Program-made: the position numbers and the translations under genes
The notes under the pieces: model-generated
The model's database searches: none
What the model saw: the letters and a program-made list of their open reading frames with translations, nothing else
Told to the model about the DNA's origin: nothing
Part shown: positions 1-8,199 of the stretch, in pieces
Layout of the letters: the number at the start of each line of letters is the position of its first letter
How positions within the stretch are numbered: position 1 is the first letter of the stretch
Assembly (NCBI GenBank): GCA_016794145.1
Contig: JAEUKP010000012.1
Location: 1-64,000 of the forward strand
Source of the DNA: Alphaproteobacteria bacterium
Lineage (GTDB): Bacteria > Pseudomonadota > Alphaproteobacteria > Micavibrionales > Micavibrionaceae
Reading direction: 5' to 3'
DNA: 64,000 bases

Positions 1-66
1 GGGGTACGGAAAATATTTCTTAATTCGATTAAACTGCTCTTCACTCAGATAAAACAAATCACTCAT
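1..66 (-). CDS. IS5-family transposase, N-terminal fragment (partial at window edge)
   Basis: An open frame starts with ATG at 66 and runs without a stop off the left edge. It encodes 22 residues beginning MSDLFYLSEEQFNRIKKYFP, the typical first residues of the IS5-family (DUF4096-type) transposase or its OrfA. A good GGAGG ribosome binding site stands six bases before the ATG. The transposase would catalyse cut-and-paste movement through a DDE nuclease domain that is outside the window. It is transcribed in the same direction as the interrupted phoH gene, so read-through from the phoH promoter could reach it. Whether the full IS is intact cannot be seen. Confidence 0.8.
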   Translation of the reverse strand, partial: MSDLFYLSEEQFNRIKKYFPYP

Positions 67-140
67 GGCGACACCTCCACCACCAGTGAATCACATCTCA
101 ATCATTTTGTGAATCCATAATCATTAAGTCCTGAGCCTAG
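1..140 (-). mobile_element. IS5-family insertion sequence, left end only (runs off window)
   Basis: The leftmost 140 bases are the terminal part of an insertion sequence. The evidence is the start of an IS5-type transposase reading off the window edge (66 to 1, minus strand) and the sudden loss of PhoH similarity at about position 140. On the minus strand the PhoH frame reads up to YDAL and then enters sequence unlike PhoH. A CTAG tetranucleotide lies at 137-140, which would suit the YTAR-type targets used by parts of this family. The terminal repeat cannot be confirmed because the other IS end is outside the window, so the boundary is good to a few bases only. Confidence 0.75.
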
Positions 141-560
141 GGCATCATATAATGGCCGTAAATAGGGAGCCATTTTCTCATGCAGGTCCCCCGGCAGATA
201 CCCAAGAGATTCTCCAGCTTCCATCGCAGGACGAGACAGGATAATCTTTTCAACCTTTCCCTCTTCTAATGCTTCAACAGCTGCTGAAATTGCCAGATAT
301 GTTTTCCCAGATCCAGCAGGTCCAATCGCCAATGTCAGATGATGGGATTGGATTGCTTGCATTAAATCCCGTTGCCCGTCTGTTCTTGGTTTGACCTTGC
401 GGAGATAGCTTTTATCGCGTGAGGAATCAATGTCTGCATCAAGTGGATGCCAATCGGGATCATCAAAGGATGGATGAACAACGTTGCCTTTATGATGAGC
501 CTTGGCGTAAGCGATTTGGTCTTTGCGCGATTTACCAGTTTTATTCATGGTCTTTGACAT
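102..560 (-). pseudogene. phoH: PhoH-family ATPase, truncated by IS insertion
   Basis: This is the N-terminal half of a short PhoH-type P-loop ATPase, a family of phosphate-starvation/RNA-linked NTPases of unclear function. It has a basic leader, then the conserved PRTDGQRDLM entry, Walker A (GPAGSGKTYLA), the SRPAMEAGESLGYLPGDLHE segment and the PYLRPLYDAL motif. After YDAL the frame enters IS sequence and stops at 102, leaving about 152 residues where some 250 are usual; Walker B and the C-terminal half are gone. I chose the ATG at 560, which has GGAG five bases upstream; ATG 548 is an alternative. The distal half may lie beyond the IS outside the window. The product is probably non-functional. 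Confidence 0.85.
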
Positions 561-677
561 GATGGCTCCGATCATTGTTGCATAGGTTAAGGGGGAGGGG
601 CAGTGTGAAATAGAAATAAAAATTGGAAACGTGATAAAGATCGGCGAACCGCAAAATTCTTGCGGAGCGCAGAACAT

Positions 678-887
678 CCATTTCGAAACATTGAAAGAGA
701 AGAAGGGCGAAAAGTAACATCGCCAGTTGTTGATCTTAATCTATATCGTTTATCGTGTACCAAAAAGCCCCCGTGATGTGGGAAAGAGGAAACGAGAAGA
801 AGATTAGAAACTACCTAGATCGAATCGTAACTGATTCGGTATAAAAATAACAAGATAATAATGAAAACCATCCCTTTATCCCGAGAA
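678..887. other. Intergenic stretch between truncated phoH and aroE, with one small hairpin
   Basis: No gene is seen here. A perfect six-base inverted repeat (CGAATC at 821-826 and GATTCG at 833-838, six-base loop) lies downstream of aroE on the minus strand and may be a weak transcription end for aroE, though it lacks a T-run. The rest is low-GC sequence that must hold the phoH promoter, but I cannot name clear -35 and -10 boxes. Confidence 0.35.
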
Positions 888-1706
888 TCAAACCCCAAGA
901 ATCAAATTTTCCAATTCATCTGTAACAGTTGGGGCATGTCCGAACCATGCATTAAATCCGGGCCGGGCTTGGTGCAACAACATTCCGATGCCTGTTACGA
1001 TTCTTGCCCCTTCGTTTTGCGCTTGATGTAGAAATGGAGTTATAAGCGGAGTATACACAATGTCATATACAACGCTGTTTTCTTGGATGCCAGATAGGTT
1101 GATATCAAGCGGGTTTTGACCTTTCATTCCTAAGGATGTAGTATTGATTATCAGATCTGCACCAGATACAGATTCATCTCTGTCTTTCCATTGAAAAGTG
1201 TTGGCGTGATAGAGTTGGGCCAGATTTTCTGCACTTTCTTGTGTTCGATTTGTAATCCGGACTTCAGGTACAGCTTTTTGGCTGAGAGCGTATAGAACAG
1301 CCCGTGCAGCCCCGCCTGCGCCAATAACTGTGGCTGTTTTTTTTGTCCAATCAAAACCGGGAATCGTCTTTTCAAGATTTTGTGTGAACCCAAAGGCATC
1401 AGTATTATCACCGTGAAGATCTCCGTTTTTAAGAACAGTCACTGTATTCACCGCTCCGATTAAACGGGCTTCATCTGTTAAGGTCTGACATAGGCCCATC
1501 ATGTTTTGTTTATGGGGTAATGTTACATTAAACCCTGATACTCCCGCGTGCACCAAATCATGGATATCTGTTTCTAAGGTTTCGGGTCTGATTTCATATG
1601 TTTTATATTCGCCATCTATCCCGTATTTTTTCAACCAATACCCATGGATATACGGAGACTTGCTGTGCGAAATAGGGTAGCCAATAACACCTGCTCGGAT
1701 CATCAT
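888..1706 (-). CDS. aroE: Shikimate dehydrogenase (NADP+)
   Basis: AroE reduces 3-dehydroshikimate to shikimate with NADPH, the fourth step of the shikimate pathway to aromatic amino acids, in the cytoplasm. All family marks are present: SHSKSP near the N-terminus binds shikimate, NVTLPHK carries the catalytic lysine, GAVNTV and GDNTDAFGF follow, and GAGGAARAV is the nucleotide-binding loop. The C-terminal GIGMLLHQARPGFNAWFG motif is also present. Length (about 272 residues) is normal. Two adjacent ATGs (1706 and 1703) follow a GAGG; a TTG at 1718 is a less likely start. The gene stands alone, followed by a gap and the interrupted phoH. Confidence 0.96.
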   Translation of the reverse strand: MMIRAGVIGYPISHSKSPYIHGYWLKKYGIDGEYKTYEIRPETLETDIHDLVHAGVSGFNVTLPHKQNMMGLCQTLTDEARLIGAVNTVTVLKNGDLHGDNTDAFGFTQNLEKTIPGFDWTKKTATVIGAGGAARAVLYALSQKAVPEVRITNRTQESAENLAQLYHANTFQWKDRDESVSGADLIINTTSLGMKGQNPLDINLSGIQENSVVYDIVYTPLITPFLHQAQNEGARIVTGIGMLLHQARPGFNAWFGHAPTVTDELENLILGV

Positions 1707-1895
1707 ATCCTCTTTCAATTCATTTTCCTTTAATTTGATCTGTTTTTTATAAAACTTCCAGATAAAATCGAAATGAAATTATTTGCCATAATTAATAAGG
1801 CGTGATGTAATGGAGATATGGGGATATTTTCCACCCCTGACCAGAGAAAATCAACAGAGAACCTTAGGTTCCAGGTATTATACGGGTAGGTTATT

Positions 1896-2141
1896 ATGCA
1901 GGTTCAGAAAGTGCACCGGCCTTCGGCTGTCTCTCGCCAGGCTTTCAAAGATCTGTTGGCCTTATGGCTGACAATTATGTTCCTAACATTTGCTGCCGCT
2001 CTTTTAATGGCGGCAGGTACTGCGAAAGCAGGTCATCTACAAATCTTTTCTTCTATACCGGTCACGGTTGAAAAAGGGGATGCCACACCCACACCCACCC
2101 ACAGCAGCACGGCATCACCCATTCAAGACTTATCCGGATAG
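1896..2141 (+). CDS. Small membrane-anchored or exported protein of unknown function
   Basis: An 81-residue protein I do not recognise. It has a basic N-terminal stretch, one hydrophobic segment at about residues 22-43 ending in an AKAG that looks like a signal-peptide cleavage site, and a short tail rich in Thr, Pro and Ser. The ATG at 1896 follows GGTAGG at a workable distance. It is divergent from aroE across a 190-base gap and convergent with the next gene, with a strong hairpin (2188-2216) just behind it. The signal-like segment and the flanking terminator make it more likely real than a chance frame, but there is no family support. Confidence 0.5.
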   Translation: MQVQKVHRPSAVSRQAFKDLLALWLTIMFLTFAAALLMAAGTAKAGHLQIFSSIPVTVEKGDATPTPTHSSTASPIQDLSG

Positions 2142-2187
2142 TTGTACAGCGCAATGCTGAATAAGGGCGCGTAGCCTAAGACCATAG

Positions 2188-2216
2188 CTGCCCCTCGGAT
2201 CCATAACGAGGGGCAG
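2188..2216. terminator. Strong hairpin between convergent genes
   Basis: A perfect ten-base inverted repeat (CTGCCCCTCG / CGAGGGGCAG) with a nine-base loop lies between the stop of the small plus-strand gene (2141) and the stop of the minus-strand AAA+ gene (2233). It lacks a clean T-run on either side, so it is a probable bidirectional terminator or mRNA-end hairpin, judged from position and symmetry. Confidence 0.6.
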
Positions 2217-2232
2217 TTGTGTCTACAAGTTT

Positions 2233-3126
2233 CTAATCTCTTTTCAGGGCGTTGGGGCTGATTCCTGTTTCTTTTGAAATCATATAGTAAACAGAGTCGA
2301 GATTTAATTCTCCGCCAGTCCCATAGGTTTTTACGTGATGGGCCATGGCGGCATCCATCATAATGATTGATTTATCAGGCTGATTCCTTTTTCGCATGTG
2401 CTCTTCAGTGAGGTGGACAATGATCTCGATTGATTTATCGGAAATAGTGACCTTATGGTGTTTTTCATATCCAGAGCGAAGATTTTTTACAATATCAATT
2501 GTTTGTGAAACGGTTGGCACAGATAAGAATACTTTCTGGAAACGGCGATCCATCGCTGGGTCAAGGGCGACATAGATTCTGAATTCATCCAATGTCGTTG
2601 CACCGATCACGTGCAAATCGCCAACGGTTAGATAGGGCTTGATCACCTCTGACAAGCCTTTATAGGCACTCCCTTCACAAGACGGCATGATCTGGTGCAT
2701 TTCATCAATAAATAAAATAACTTTTGGGTAGGCGGGATCGTGATACCGCTCTGCAACCCCTTTACACAAGGGAAGAAAACGGCCTTGGAACTCCGCAGGT
2801 CCCATTGTTCCAGCAGACATTGCAGCCAGGTCAATTTCCATCACGCGGGCGTCTTTCAAATAATCAGGAACGTTACCTGCAACAATTTGCTGCGCCAATC
2901 CTGCACAAAGGGCGGTTTTACCAACGCCGGCAGGGGCCAAAAGCGCGACATTTTTGCGCCCTTTTTGAAGAAGAATCAAAATAGCCTGATCAATTTCTTC
3001 GTCACGTCCTGTGATTGGATCGAATCGACCTGCCCGGGCGAGCTGGGTAAAATCACGACAATATTTATGGTAAAGCTCTTCCAATTGCTCATCGGAAACT
3101 TTAAATTTTATTTTTGTATCACCCAT
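2233..3126 (-). CDS. Single-ring ClpA/ClpB-type AAA+ ATPase domain protein
   Basis: A 297-residue protein equal to only the first AAA+ module (NBD1) of ClpA/ClpB/ClpC. It opens with the family entry ARAGRFDPITGRDEEID, then Walker A (APAGVGKTA, about residues 64-72), Walker B (VILFIDE, about 136-142), sensor 1 (IGATT), and an arginine finger region (DRRFQKV). There is no N-domain, no middle domain and no second AAA+ ring. The substrate-gripping pore loop, normally AGTKYRGDFEKR in ClpA, reads AGTMGPAEFQGR here, so the aromatic pore residue is missing. It may therefore be a remodelling or scaffold ATPase rather than a threading unfoldase; partner and role are unknown. It lies upstream of aroE-phoH and downstream of serB on the same strand. 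Confidence 0.8.
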   Translation of the reverse strand: MGDTKIKFKVSDEQLEELYHKYCRDFTQLARAGRFDPITGRDEEIDQAILILLQKGRKNVALLAPAGVGKTALCAGLAQQIVAGNVPDYLKDARVMEIDLAAMSAGTMGPAEFQGRFLPLCKGVAERYHDPAYPKVILFIDEMHQIMPSCEGSAYKGLSEVIKPYLTVGDLHVIGATTLDEFRIYVALDPAMDRRFQKVFLSVPTVSQTIDIVKNLRSGYEKHHKVTISDKSIEIIVHLTEEHMRKRNQPDKSIIMMDAAMAHHVKTYGTGGELNLDSVYYMISKETGISPNALKRD

Positions 3127-3182
3127 TTTGAAAACTCTATCTGAAATAAGAAAAAGAAAGGATTCAGCAACAAAAGGGAAGT

Positions 3183-4064
3183 TTATTTTATATCATCCCC
3201 AGTGTACCCCTGAATATAGAGGAGGGAAGTTAAATCTGTATGAATAATTGCATTGAAGATCTCTTTTTGAACAACAGGTTTTGGACAATACCCAACTCCG
3301 GTTCCTGCAGCTAATAACATCGGGATATCATTGGCTCCATCACCAACAGCCATCGTCTGCTCAGCTAAAAGACCAAGTTTAGATGTATATTCATACAACA
3401 AAGCCTGTTTTGATTCTTTATCTAAAATTGGCGGGCAAACCTTTCCAGTCAGGTGGCCGTCCTTTATTTCCAATTGATTGCCATGATGTCCATTAAACCC
3501 ACACGCCTCTGCAACAGGATGTGTGAAATAGGTGAATCCGCCCGAGACAAGGTAACACTCCGCACCATGGGCACGCATCACTCGGATCGTATCTCTTGCA
3601 CCTGGATTTATTGTGATATCTGATAGTGTTTTATCAAGGGCAATAACAGGCAGTCCTCTGAGCATCTGGACACGCTCGTCCAAGGCGGCCTTAAAATCCA
3701 ACTCACCACGCATAGCGCGTGCAGTGATGGCAGCAATATGATCTTCAAGTCCTGTATAAGCGGCAAGCGCATCAAGGGTTTCCCCCTCGACGATTGTTGC
3801 ATCCATATCTGCAAGCAAAAGTTTCTTACGCCGATGCGTTGCAGGGGTTAGAAAAACATCGACGGATATCTTTCCAGCTTTGTCTCGAATGAATGACAGA
3901 GTTTCCGGTGAAAGTATATCAGACAGAAAGATCTCGGCTGCCTTCCCCGGATTTAGCCAGTTGATTTGGATGTCAGGAATAGTTTCGTGCAAAAATAAAA
4001 GATCAATTTGGGTAAGGGGTTGTCTTCTTGCAGAGGATACACATATCAGGAAGAATCCTTGCAT
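3183..4064 (-). CDS. serB: Phosphoserine phosphatase
   Basis: SerB hydrolyses O-phosphoserine to serine, the last step of the phosphorylated serine pathway. It is a HAD-superfamily enzyme: the nucleophile motif DMDATIVEGETLD sits mid-protein, the SGGFTYF motif supplies the phosphate-binding Ser, and GDGANDIPML gives the Mg-binding acidic residues. The N-terminal ~80 residues are a divergent regulatory-type domain, as in other proteobacterial SerB proteins; 293 residues is a normal length. It begins five bases after the rsmB stop, whose last codons provide an AAGGG, so the two are probably translationally coupled. The partner serC lies about 32 kb away in the window; serA is not seen. Confidence 0.95.
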   Translation of the reverse strand: MQGFFLICVSSARRQPLTQIDLLFLHETIPDIQINWLNPGKAAEIFLSDILSPETLSFIRDKAGKISVDVFLTPATHRRKKLLLADMDATIVEGETLDALAAYTGLEDHIAAITARAMRGELDFKAALDERVQMLRGLPVIALDKTLSDITINPGARDTIRVMRAHGAECYLVSGGFTYFTHPVAEACGFNGHHGNQLEIKDGHLTGKVCPPILDKESKQALLYEYTSKLGLLAEQTMAVGDGANDIPMLLAAGTGVGYCPKPVVQKEIFNAIIHTDLTSLLYIQGYTGDDIK

Positions 4065-4069
4065 CTTTG

Positions 4070-5455
4070 CTAGCCCTTACGCAGACGAGAAACAAAAAAA
4101 CCATCCATACCGCCAATATTGGCAAGGTGGGATGGTAATATGCGGACATCTCCGCGTGGTGTAATGATTTCGCTCATCCCACCAAGTTCGTGGACATGAA
4201 CAGATTCACGGGAAAGTTCGGGATGGCGTTCAAGAATACGCTCGATTTGATATTCGCCTTCACATTTTTGAAGGGAACAAGTGCAGTAAATTAAGGTTCC
4301 ACCAGGAGCCAGCATGTTGACAGCATTCTCTAATAATTTTTCCTGTAATTCGACTAACGAGTAAATATCATTCTGGTTTTTCATCCAAATGACATCAGGA
4401 TTACGGCGTACCGTTCCTGTTGCAGAACAAGGTGCATCAAGTAGAATATAAGGAAGCTTTTCGCGGGATTTCCAAACAGCTGCATCGGCAACCTCGATTT
4501 TGACACGGTCATCCAGACGCAAGCGTTTCATATTTTCCTGAAGGCGATGAAGACGTTTGGCTGATCGATCAATTGCAAGAACGCTGGCTCCTGCGCTTGC
4601 TAACTGTGCTGTTTTTCCACCTGGTGCAGCGCACAGATCTACGACATGTTGTCCATCAATGCGGTCGCCAAATAATTTGACAGGGATGGCAGCAGCAGCA
4701 TCCTGTACCCACCACATGCCATCATTAAACCCTGGTAATTCGCTTACAATCTTTGCTCCTTGCAAACGGAGGCTTCCTGTTGGAAGAATCGTGGCTCCCA
4801 ATTCTTCGGACAAGGAATCTTTTGTAATTGCACGTTTTAAAGAGATATCAAGCGGGGCTTCTTGCAGATTTGCTGTTGCAATATCGATTGCATTTTTTAG
4901 TCCAAAATCTTCAATCCACATTTTCAAAAGCCAAGCAGGCGTATTCAACCGGGCAACATCCTGACGTGTTGTCCAATCTCTTCCTTCAGTTGACAGGCGC
5001 CGCATCAGGGCATTTACAAACCCCTTGATACGTCCATGGCCTTCTGATTCCACCAACATGACGGAGGTATTAACGGCAGCATGGTCGGGGACATTCATAA
5101 AGATCAATTGTGCAACGCCGAGCCGCAAAACATATTCCAGAATGGGTGGGTTCAAAGGTTGGTCAGGTCGTGAAAGGGACCTGCGGATCAAATCATCAAT
5201 TTGCCCCAACCGCCTGATAACTGTTGTGACCAACATACGAACGAAGGCTCTGTCTCTTTGATTGAGGGCTGAAAATTCACGGCTTTCATCAATCGCCTGA
5301 TCCAGCGTATGACGCTGTCCAAAAACATGTTGTAAAATATATAAGGCCACTTTACGGGCCTGTAACATTTCTTTTTGGGATGATTGGGACAAGTGTCCCT
5401 GATCATGGGGATCAGAGGGATGGGAGCCATCAGTTGAAAAAGGTGCTTGTGTCAT
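4070..5455 (-). CDS. rsmB: 16S rRNA (cytosine-967-C5)-methyltransferase
   Basis: RsmB (Sun/Fmu) methylates C967 of 16S rRNA using S-adenosylmethionine. Residues about 30-160 form the NusB-like RNA-binding domain; the methyltransferase half shows the SAM-binding VVDLCAAPGGKTAQLA, the LLDAPCSATGTVRRNPD motif and the catalytic cysteine motif YCTCSLQKCEGE. Length (461) is standard. The first ~30 residues are polar and poorly conserved, so a start a little further in is possible. It is the first gene of a pair with serB, which starts directly behind it. Confidence 0.95.
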   Translation of the reverse strand: MTQAPFSTDGSHPSDPHDQGHLSQSSQKEMLQARKVALYILQHVFGQRHTLDQAIDESREFSALNQRDRAFVRMLVTTVIRRLGQIDDLIRRSLSRPDQPLNPPILEYVLRLGVAQLIFMNVPDHAAVNTSVMLVESEGHGRIKGFVNALMRRLSTEGRDWTTRQDVARLNTPAWLLKMWIEDFGLKNAIDIATANLQEAPLDISLKRAITKDSLSEELGATILPTGSLRLQGAKIVSELPGFNDGMWWVQDAAAAIPVKLFGDRIDGQHVVDLCAAPGGKTAQLASAGASVLAIDRSAKRLHRLQENMKRLRLDDRVKIEVADAAVWKSREKLPYILLDAPCSATGTVRRNPDVIWMKNQNDIYSLVELQEKLLENAVNMLAPGGTLIYCTCSLQKCEGEYQIERILERHPELSRESVHVHELGGMSEIITPRGDVRILPSHLANIGGMDGFFVSRLRKG

Positions 5456-5704
5456 AGGGTTTAGTTTTAAACGAGTTTTAAACCGAAGTAAATCTTATCA
5501 TATCATCGAGCGATCCAGAAAGAGCATTCAATTCATGGGATTAAATATTGACATAATTTAAAAGAGTAGATTTGCCTTATAGCTTACGCGAAGTAAAATG
5601 AGCGGATTTTTAAATAAGTCTATGAAATCCCGCTCTCCGCTGAGTGAGAGAGATTCGGAAGGGGGGGATTCCGAGCTAAAATAAATCATTTTATTTGAAT
5701 CCTG
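5456..5704. other. Gene-free gap with imperfect inverted repeats
   Basis: No coding frame of note. The gap holds an imperfect inverted repeat (AGCGGATTT at about 5600 against AAATCCCGCT near 5624), a purine-rich run with seven Gs near 5660, and an AT-rich palindrome (AAATAAATCATTTTATTT) near 5680 that may help end transcription of one of the flanking minus-strand genes. The 3'-half of a serine-tRNA came to mind for the minus strand here but does not fold. Confidence 0.3.
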
Positions 5705-6409
5705 CTATACATTCCTAAAATAGACCAACGTATTCAAATCATGCTCAAGAGAGCGATATTTCTTTTCCTGATCTGGTGCAGTGCCATATTGATCGGCAAG
5801 ATAAATCTTATCCTTCGCCCATTCTTCTGCAAAGGCAGCCTTTAGAATCTCTGTATTGTCAAAGGCATTCATTTGAAACGCGAGGCCAAGAATGATCGAT
5901 CCGGTGCCTATCGTTGCCAAATAAACAGACATAAACCCAGAGTCAGATAAACCCGAAACATAGTCCGCTATTGTTTTGTGGATATCCGGATCCTGGATCA
6001 GAGGCGATAGGCCATATGTGATTTTGAGGTCTAATTGAAAGTGATTTCGAACCCATGCTATAAATGGATCCCAGCATTCCGCTTGGGCATTTCTATATTC
6101 CTCAGGCTCATCCGCACGATAACAGATAAGATCTGTATCAATGTAATCAAGAATTTCAGCAGTCAAAGAGGAACGATTTGTGGTAACACGATCTATCAAC
6201 GTCATTGCCATTTGTGATACTGGCATGTTTGTAGGGCATATCTCATCCCCTTGTTCTTCCCATTCTTGGACAACTAAATCGGCCAAAGATTCTGATGGAA
6301 TCAAGAATGATTTCTTATCGGGTGTACAAACAGGTTTATCATCAAGCAGCAGAGGATATCCCGATTCCGCTTTCTCACCTAAGGTGACAGAACGATAGAA
6401 ACGTTTCAT
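5705..6409 (-). CDS. ATP12-family F1-ATPase assembly chaperone
   Basis: This 234-residue protein matches the ATP12 family, which in alphaproteobacteria and mitochondria helps assemble the alpha subunit into F1 of ATP synthase. Recognisable parts are the N-terminal KRFYRSV, the PLLLDDKPV and TPDKKSFLIPS strands that capture the partner, the MPVSQMAMTLIDR helix, and the family signature YIDTDLICYRAD followed by a tryptophan-containing WDPFIAWV. Its start overlaps the stop of the upstream AsmA-like gene by four bases, so the two are co-translated. In many alphaproteobacteria this gene sits with an RluA-family synthase and crcB, as here. Confidence 0.9.
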   Translation of the reverse strand: MKRFYRSVTLGEKAESGYPLLLDDKPVCTPDKKSFLIPSESLADLVVQEWEEQGDEICPTNMPVSQMAMTLIDRVTTNRSSLTAEILDYIDTDLICYRADEPEEYRNAQAECWDPFIAWVRNHFQLDLKITYGLSPLIQDPDIHKTIADYVSGLSDSGFMSVYLATIGTGSIILGLAFQMNAFDNTEILKAAFAEEWAKDKIYLADQYGTAPDQEKKYRSLEHDLNTLVYFRNV

Positions 6410-7167
6410 TTTTTAAGAGACTCGCAAAATTGGTTGAAGTCGCCCTCCGACCGAATGGATTCGTGATCGGCAAAGATATGACCAAAGAAAACGGAAAGGG
6501 AAATCACTTTTTCGGGCGGCAAAACACACCTCATAGAGGTTTTTTTCTTTTGAGATCTCATTTCTAAATGACTCATCACAGCCCCCCCTGTTTCATATGG
6601 GTGGAATAAACCCTGTATTTCGTTTCCGGCAACAGTCATTGTGAATTCATTCTGCTGATTAAAAAAATATTTTGGCCGTACACCGGGAATCATCGACATT
6701 TTAAAACGGGCTTTCAATTCCTGTGATCCATAGGTCCCTGCCAGAATAAAATGGGCAGAATCTTGATTCTGATCCGGATAAATTCCTGCGTCCTTGATGT
6801 AAAAATCCAATGGAGTATAAACACCTTGGCTAACCGTTAGATTTTCAAGATGAAAAGCTTCTATCTTCCGATTTTTCAGGATCAAATCAAATGCACCAAA
6901 AGATATCAATATGTGGTCGGCTGACAAAGTCCCCATTCCCTTAAGATTTGTGATTCTCAGATCTGCAACCTCGATTGAAAACTGAGGGAATAGATTGAAT
7001 GTTTTTAAGGCACCGAAGGTCGCATGGCCAAGAGAGATCTGGGAAAATGCCTGTTCAAGTCCCCTTTTGTGGGTATCAGATGTACCCGAGGAAATACGAA
7101 GTCCGAAAAGAACCAACCCACATAAAACGGAAAAGGTTATTAATATTCTAAAAATCCATTTTTTCAT
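6406..7167 (-). CDS. AsmA-like envelope protein of unknown function
   Basis: A 253-residue protein with an N-terminal membrane anchor (residues about 4-24) and an otherwise beta-strand-rich periplasmic part. The layout of short alternating strands (ATFGALKTFNLFPQFSIEVADLRI, given here only in outline, about residues 48-72) and phrases such as ADHILISFGAFDLILKNRKIE resemble the first repeat of AsmA/DUF748 proteins, which span or act at the outer envelope in lipid homeostasis. The match is by pattern only. It lies between the RluA-family gene and the ATP12-like gene, where many relatives keep a HAD hydrolase instead, and overlaps the ATP12-like start by four bases. Confidence 0.6.
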   Translation of the reverse strand: MKKWIFRILITFSVLCGLVLFGLRISSGTSDTHKRGLEQAFSQISLGHATFGALKTFNLFPQFSIEVADLRITNLKGMGTLSADHILISFGAFDLILKNRKIEAFHLENLTVSQGVYTPLDFYIKDAGIYPDQNQDSAHFILAGTYGSQELKARFKMSMIPGVRPKYFFNQQNEFTMTVAGNEIQGLFHPYETGGAVMSHLEMRSQKKKTSMRCVLPPEKVISLSVFFGHIFADHESIRSEGDFNQFCESLKK

Positions 7168-7206
7168 GGCGCTCTCTGTTCACAGGTTAACATTTCGATC
7201 TAGAAT

Positions 7207-8199
7207 TCAGGGTATCTTTCTCTTATCATCAAATGGGTCTCCATCATAGGTGGCATTAAAGCCAAGGGCCTTAAACGTTTTTTTCATGTCCTCTGGAAGA
7301 GGGGCCCTGATGTCTAATAATTCATTTGTTTTGGGATGGCGAAACATCAACCGTGCAGCATGAAGGTGCAATCGTCCCGAAAGACCATACGTATTCAAAA
7401 TATCCGTTAAACCACCATATTTTTCATCACCGATAATAGGGCAGCCAAGACCATCTGCGGTATGGACGCGAATTTGATGCATGCGGCCTGTGCGTGGCCA
7501 AAAAGCAACAAAAGCAGCATCATTATTTTTGCTGCGTTCAAGGACACGATAAACTGTCCTTGATTCTTTACCATTGATAGGATCAATGACCATCGCCTCT
7601 TTTCTGGGCCCATCACCTTTGATAAGAGCTGCGTTGATTTCTCCACCATCGTTTTTTGGGGCCGGACTTACAACGGCCCAATAAATTTTCTTAATATCCC
7701 TGCCGGCAAATAAATCTCCCAAGGCGGATGTGACAGACAAAGATCGGCCACACACCAAAACGCCGGATGTATCACGATCAAGCCGATGGATCAATCGAGG
7801 GGCCACCCCCTTCAAATTGCGCAATGTCGTCAGCATTCCATCAAGATGTCGTGTGATGTTGGGGCCGCCCTGAACAGGCAATCCGTAAGGTTTATTAAAG
7901 ACAAGGACCTGCCCGTCATCATATAGGGTTATGGACTCCAGGTAGTCTTTATCGCCTTCTTTTGGTGAGAAGGTGATCTTTCCTGTTTTTTCTTCAGCAG
8001 GCGGAATACGGATAGATTGTCCAGATTCCAACCGTGTATCTGTCTTTGCACGTTTGCCATCAATCCGGACTTGACCGGTCCGTACCATCTTTTGCAGCAA
8101 GGCATAAGGTGTCTTAGGAAGATGTTTCTTCAACCATCGATCAAGACGTTGTCCATTATCATCTTCATGGACTGTAAAATGACGGATATCATTGCTCAT
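7207..8199 (-). CDS. RluA-family 23S rRNA/tRNA pseudouridine synthase (RluC/RluD type)
   Basis: The enzyme isomerises uridine to pseudouridine in structured RNA. An S4 RNA-binding domain fills residues about 1-75 (QRLDRWLKKHLP and VRIDGKRAK). The catalytic domain carries the family signature HRLDRDTSGVLV, where the aspartate is the nucleophile, then the RTGRMHQIRVH motif and GDEKYGG. Length (330) and architecture suit RluC, which modifies 23S positions 955, 2504 and 2580 in E. coli, but the target cannot be fixed from sequence. Its ATG overlaps the crcB stop by four bases, so it follows crcB in one transcript. Confidence 0.92.
   Translation of the reverse strand: MSNDIRHFTVHEDDNGQRLDRWLKKHLPKTPYALLQKMVRTGQVRIDGKRAKTDTRLESGQSIRIPPAEEKTGKITFSPKEGDKDYLESITLYDDGQVLVFNKPYGLPVQGGPNITRHLDGMLTTLRNLKGVAPRLIHRLDRDTSGVLVCGRSLSVTSALGDLFAGRDIKKIYWAVVSPAPKNDGGEINAALIKGDGPRKEAMVIDPINGKESRTVYRVLERSKNNDAAFVAFWPRTGRMHQIRVHTADGLGCPIIGDEKYGGLTDILNTYGLSGRLHLHAARLMFRHPKTNELLDIRAPLPEDMKKTFKALGFNATYDGDPFDDKRKIP

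Noticed and set aside
2740..3144. Long plus-strand open frame opposite the Clp-like gene
   Set aside because: It is a shadow of the minus-strand AAA+ gene; the minus-strand product has clear ATPase motifs, the plus frame has none and no export or family signal.
4557..4964. Plus-strand frame of about 135 codons opposite rsmB
   Set aside because: Composition follows the antisense of a conserved gene; no ribosome binding site and no homology.
5456..5704. Possible serine tRNA remnant on the minus strand
   Set aside because: The piece has a tRNA-like T-arm look (TTCCGAATCT) but no matching acceptor or anticodon stem could be drawn.
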